Shown one piece after another: positions 61,567 to 64,000 of a DNA stretch of 64,000 nucleotides. Source of the DNA: Salinimicrobium soli (GTDB lineage Bacteria > Bacteroidota > Bacteroidia > Flavobacteriales > Flavobacteriaceae); contig NZ_JBLUWW010000003.1 of the NCBI RefSeq assembly GCF_048323655.1, forward strand, positions 558,001 to 622,000, in the 5' to 3' direction. The notes beneath the pieces are model-generated. The model had not been told where the DNA came from, did not search any database, and was given only the letters and a program-made list of their open reading frames with translations. Each line of letters opens with the position of its first letter. The stretch's first letter is position 1. Both the position numbers and the translations under genes were made by a program.

Positions 61567-63117
61567 ATGACTTTAAAATTAGATACGCTGGAATCCTGGT
61601 TATGGGAATCAGCTAACATACTCCGTGGGTCTATCGACTCATCAGACTTTAAAAATTACATTTTTGGATTACTGTTCTTGAAGCGCACCAACGACACTTT
61701 TGAAGAAGAAGTTGAGAACCTTATGGCTGAGGATGGTATGTCTCGTGAAGATGCCGAGGAAGATGCATACTTCAACTTCCCACAAGAAGCAAGATGGGAT
61801 AACTTGAAGAAAAAAACCGAGAATATTGGTGTTGCTTTGGATAAGGCTTTTGCTGCAATTGAACGTGATAACACTTCTCTGGAAGGTGTTCTTACCACTA
61901 CCAAGTTTGGTGATAAGGAGAAGTTGTCAGATGATGTCCTTCAACGATTGTTGCGCCATTTTAATACCCATTCACTGCGGAATCAGGACCTCGAATCCCC
62001 ACACATTCTGGGTGATGCATACGAGTATCTAATCAAGCAATTTGCTGATGACGCAGGAAAAAAAGGTGGGGAATTTTATACACCTCGTGGTGTAGTCCAG
62101 CTAATAGTACAGCTGATAAAACCCCAGCCTCGCCAAAAGGTGTATGACCCAACAATGGGTAGCGGGGGAATGCTCATTGAGGCCGCCAATTATGTTGCCG
62201 AGCAACCTGATGGAAAAGTGGGTAAAAATGTAAATGTATCACTGTACGGACAGGAAAAGAACCTGGGGACATGGGCTATAGGTAAACTAAATATGTTGCT
62301 ACACAATTTTGTGGATGCCGACCTTCGTAAAGGTGACACTCTGGTGAACCCCAGACATACAGAAGACAATCAATTGATGCTGTTTGACCGTGTGGTAGCC
62401 AATCCACCTTTTTCCCTGGGGGAATGGTGGACGCCAGCAGAAGTGGCACAGGAAACAAAACTGGACAAGAATGGCAAAGAAAAAAAGGTAACTCCAGATT
62501 ACAAAACTAAGGTTACCGACCGCTATGGTCGGTTCCAGTATGGTATTCCACCACGTGGATATGCTGACTTTGCATTCCTTCAACACATGGTTGCAGTACT
62601 GAAACAAGACGGTAAGGCTGGGGTCGTACTGCCTCACGGAACCTTATTCCGTGGGTCCAGTGAAGGCAAGATTCGTAAGGCTTTGATAAAAGCCGACATT
62701 ATTGAAGGTATTATCGGCCTACCCGCTAAATTGTTTTACAATACAGGCATACCAGCGGCAATCTGGATAATCAACAAGAACAAACCCGCAGACCGAAAAG
62801 GTAAGATGGCTATAATTGATGCCAGTAATGGTTTCAAGGAAGGTAAGAACCAGAATGAACTACTCGAAACAAACGTCGCTAAGATAGTTGAAGCCTATTA
62901 TGCATACACCGATGTGAAAAAATTTATGCGAGTGGTCCCGATTGAAGATATTAAAGAAAATGATTACAACTTGAATATATCCCGATACATTGACACAACG
63001 GAGCCAGAAGTTGAAGTTGACCTGAAACAGGTGAAGGTAAAATTACAGGAGTTGGAGGAAAGGGAAAAGGAAATTGATAGCAGACTCAAAAGCTATCTAC
63101 AAGAACTCGGAATATAA
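61567..63117 (+). CDS. hsdM: Type I restriction-modification methyltransferase subunit
   Basis: A 516-residue N6-adenine methyltransferase subunit. HsdM_N lies at about 5-145, followed by GEFYTPRGVVQLI, motif I DPTMGSGGM (194-202, AdoMet binding) and NPPF (279-282, the catalytic motif IV). The C-terminal helical segment (about 485-516) ends in a charged coiled coil. It would methylate host DNA within the recognition sequence set by HsdS. The hsdS start codon follows directly (stop TAA then ATG), so the two are translated together. HsdR is not in the window. Confidence 0.92.
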   Translation: MTLKLDTLESWLWESANILRGSIDSSDFKNYIFGLLFLKRTNDTFEEEVENLMAEDGMSREDAEEDAYFNFPQEARWDNLKKKTENIGVALDKAFAAIERDNTSLEGVLTTTKFGDKEKLSDDVLQRLLRHFNTHSLRNQDLESPHILGDAYEYLIKQFADDAGKKGGEFYTPRGVVQLIVQLIKPQPRQKVYDPTMGSGGMLIEAANYVAEQPDGKVGKNVNVSLYGQEKNLGTWAIGKLNMLLHNFVDADLRKGDTLVNPRHTEDNQLMLFDRVVANPPFSLGEWWTPAEVAQETKLDKNGKEKKVTPDYKTKVTDRYGRFQYGIPPRGYADFAFLQHMVAVLKQDGKAGVVLPHGTLFRGSSEGKIRKALIKADIIEGIIGLPAKLFYNTGIPAAIWIINKNKPADRKGKMAIIDASNGFKEGKNQNELLETNVAKIVEAYYAYTDVKKFMRVVPIEDIKENDYNLNISRYIDTTEPEVEVDLKQVKVKLQELEEREKEIDSRLKSYLQELGI

Positions 63118-64000
63118 ATGGAAGGTTACGTTAAAACTGATATCGGACTAATTCCTCAAGATTGGAATTTATATAAACTGGGTGAGGTCGCCACTTTCAG
63201 AAGAGGAAGCTTTCCTCAACCCTATGGTCTGGATAAATGGTATGATGACAACAATGGCTATCCTTTTGTTCAGGTTTACGATGTTGGGGATAATCTAACT
63301 CTAAAAGCCACAACCAAAAGAAAGATTAGTGAAGAGGCTGCGGAAAAGAGTGTATTAGCCAAGAAAGGAACATTACTACTTACCATTCAAGGTTCCATTG
63401 GTAGGATGGCAATTGCGCATTATGATACTTATGTGGATAGGACTTTACTTTTATTTAATTCTTTTAAAGTACCAATAGATAAGAATTTTTTTATGTTCAC
63501 AGTCTTCAGGCTGTTTGAACTGGAGAAACAGAGAGCACATGGTAGTACTATTAAAACTATCACAAAAGCCCAATTAACCAATTTTCAAATACCGTTACCA
63601 CCATATCCTGAACAGCAAAAAATAGCGGATATTCTTGGTACCGTAGATAAGAAGATTCAGGTCATTGACGAACAAATTTTAAAGACAGAGAAGCTGAAAA
63701 AAGGGGTGATGCAAAGGTTACTTACTGAAGGCATTGGGCACACCGAATTTAAAGATTCCCCTCTTGGTAAGATTCCAAAAAGCTGGCAATTAATTAGTTT
63801 GTATGATTTGCGAAACAAAAAGGATAAATATGGATTTACGGGAGGACCATTTGGTTCAGACTTAAAATCCGAACATTACACTCTGGATGGGGTTAAAGTG
63901 ATACAACTACAGAATATTGGAGAAGGTAAGTTTATAGAAAAGGGAATAATCTATACTTCAGAAGAAAAGGCAGATGAATTAAAGTCTTGCAATATCTATC
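63118..64000 (+). CDS. hsdS: Type I restriction specificity subunit, 3'-truncated
   Basis: The frame opens at ATG 63118, directly after the hsdM stop, and is still open at the window end (about 294 codons). The typical HsdS layout is seen: IPQDWNLYKLGEVATFRRG starts the first target recognition domain (residues 1-150), which ends in ITKAQLTNFQIPLPPYPEQQKIADI, followed by the conserved helical spacer (about 160-210, with DEQILKTEKLKKGVMQRLL) and the start of the second TRD (IPKSWQLISLYDL). Two TRDs recognise the two halves of a bipartite sequence; the sequence itself cannot be predicted. Confidence 0.9.
   Translation, partial: MEGYVKTDIGLIPQDWNLYKLGEVATFRRGSFPQPYGLDKWYDDNNGYPFVQVYDVGDNLTLKATTKRKISEEAAEKSVLAKKGTLLLTIQGSIGRMAIAHYDTYVDRTLLLFNSFKVPIDKNFFMFTVFRLFELEKQRAHGSTIKTITKAQLTNFQIPLPPYPEQQKIADILGTVDKKIQVIDEQILKTEKLKKGVMQRLLTEGIGHTEFKDSPLGKIPKSWQLISLYDLRNKKDKYGFTGGPFGSDLKSEHYTLDGVKVIQLQNIGEGKFIEKGIIYTSEEKADELKSCNIY

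Overview
The window looks like a chromosome segment of a marine-type Flavobacteriaceae (Bacteroidota) related to Gramella/Christiangramia or Salegentibacter. This rests on gene content: a TamL lipoprotein plus TamB pair, a type IX secretion C-terminal domain, DUF4402 and DUF4251 proteins, a GntK-Gnd fusion, and promoters of the Bacteroidota TAnnTTTG type. No rRNA, tRNA or CRISPR array was seen.

Region 1 (1-4219) is a tightly overlapping operon: type III polyketide synthase (cut by the window edge), FabI-like reductase, FabZ-like dehydratase, FabF-like ketosynthase, a dedicated acyl carrier protein and a 4'-phosphopantetheinyl transferase. It reads as a self-contained route that builds an acyl chain on its own ACP and hands it to the type III PKS. 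Region 2 (4300-19000) is mixed housekeeping and accessory content: a degenerate metallo-beta-lactamase-like protein, aconitase, a CDF transporter, three DinB-superfamily proteins, a sulfotransferase, a GluR0-like ligand-gated K+ channel, exonuclease III, a decayed amidohydrolase, an EamA transporter, a CPBP protease and an EF-G paralogue lacking the catalytic histidine.

Region 3 (19000-35640) holds envelope and stress genes: a triple-DUF7282 lipoprotein, an M61 peptidase, cold-shock, UspA and DUF2383 proteins, upp, then tamL-tamB, an OmpA-like lipoprotein and DoxX. Region 4 (35820-45085) is the most unusual: four DUF4402 proteins with pilin-like C-termini, a PapD-like periplasmic chaperone, a 1176-residue T9SS-sorted protein with PKD-like repeats, and an usher-like outer-membrane protein. 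I interpret it as a chaperone-usher-type surface fibre system of Bacteroidota. Region 5 (45091-55164) is core-like: GntK-Gnd, a Gre factor, a glycosyltransferase, LysC with a divergent ACT-like partner, a PAP2 phosphatase, a 3D-domain lipoprotein, an FKBP and a ferredoxin.

Region 6 (about 55170 to the end) is a mobile or defence island. It begins just upstream of the ferredoxin with a long tyrosine recombinase, followed by small unknown genes, a NUMOD4/HNH endonuclease, a serine recombinase with repeats before it, a DUF4145 zinc-ribbon protein and a type I restriction-modification locus (hsdM, then hsdS cut by the window end). The far end of the island and hsdR are not visible.
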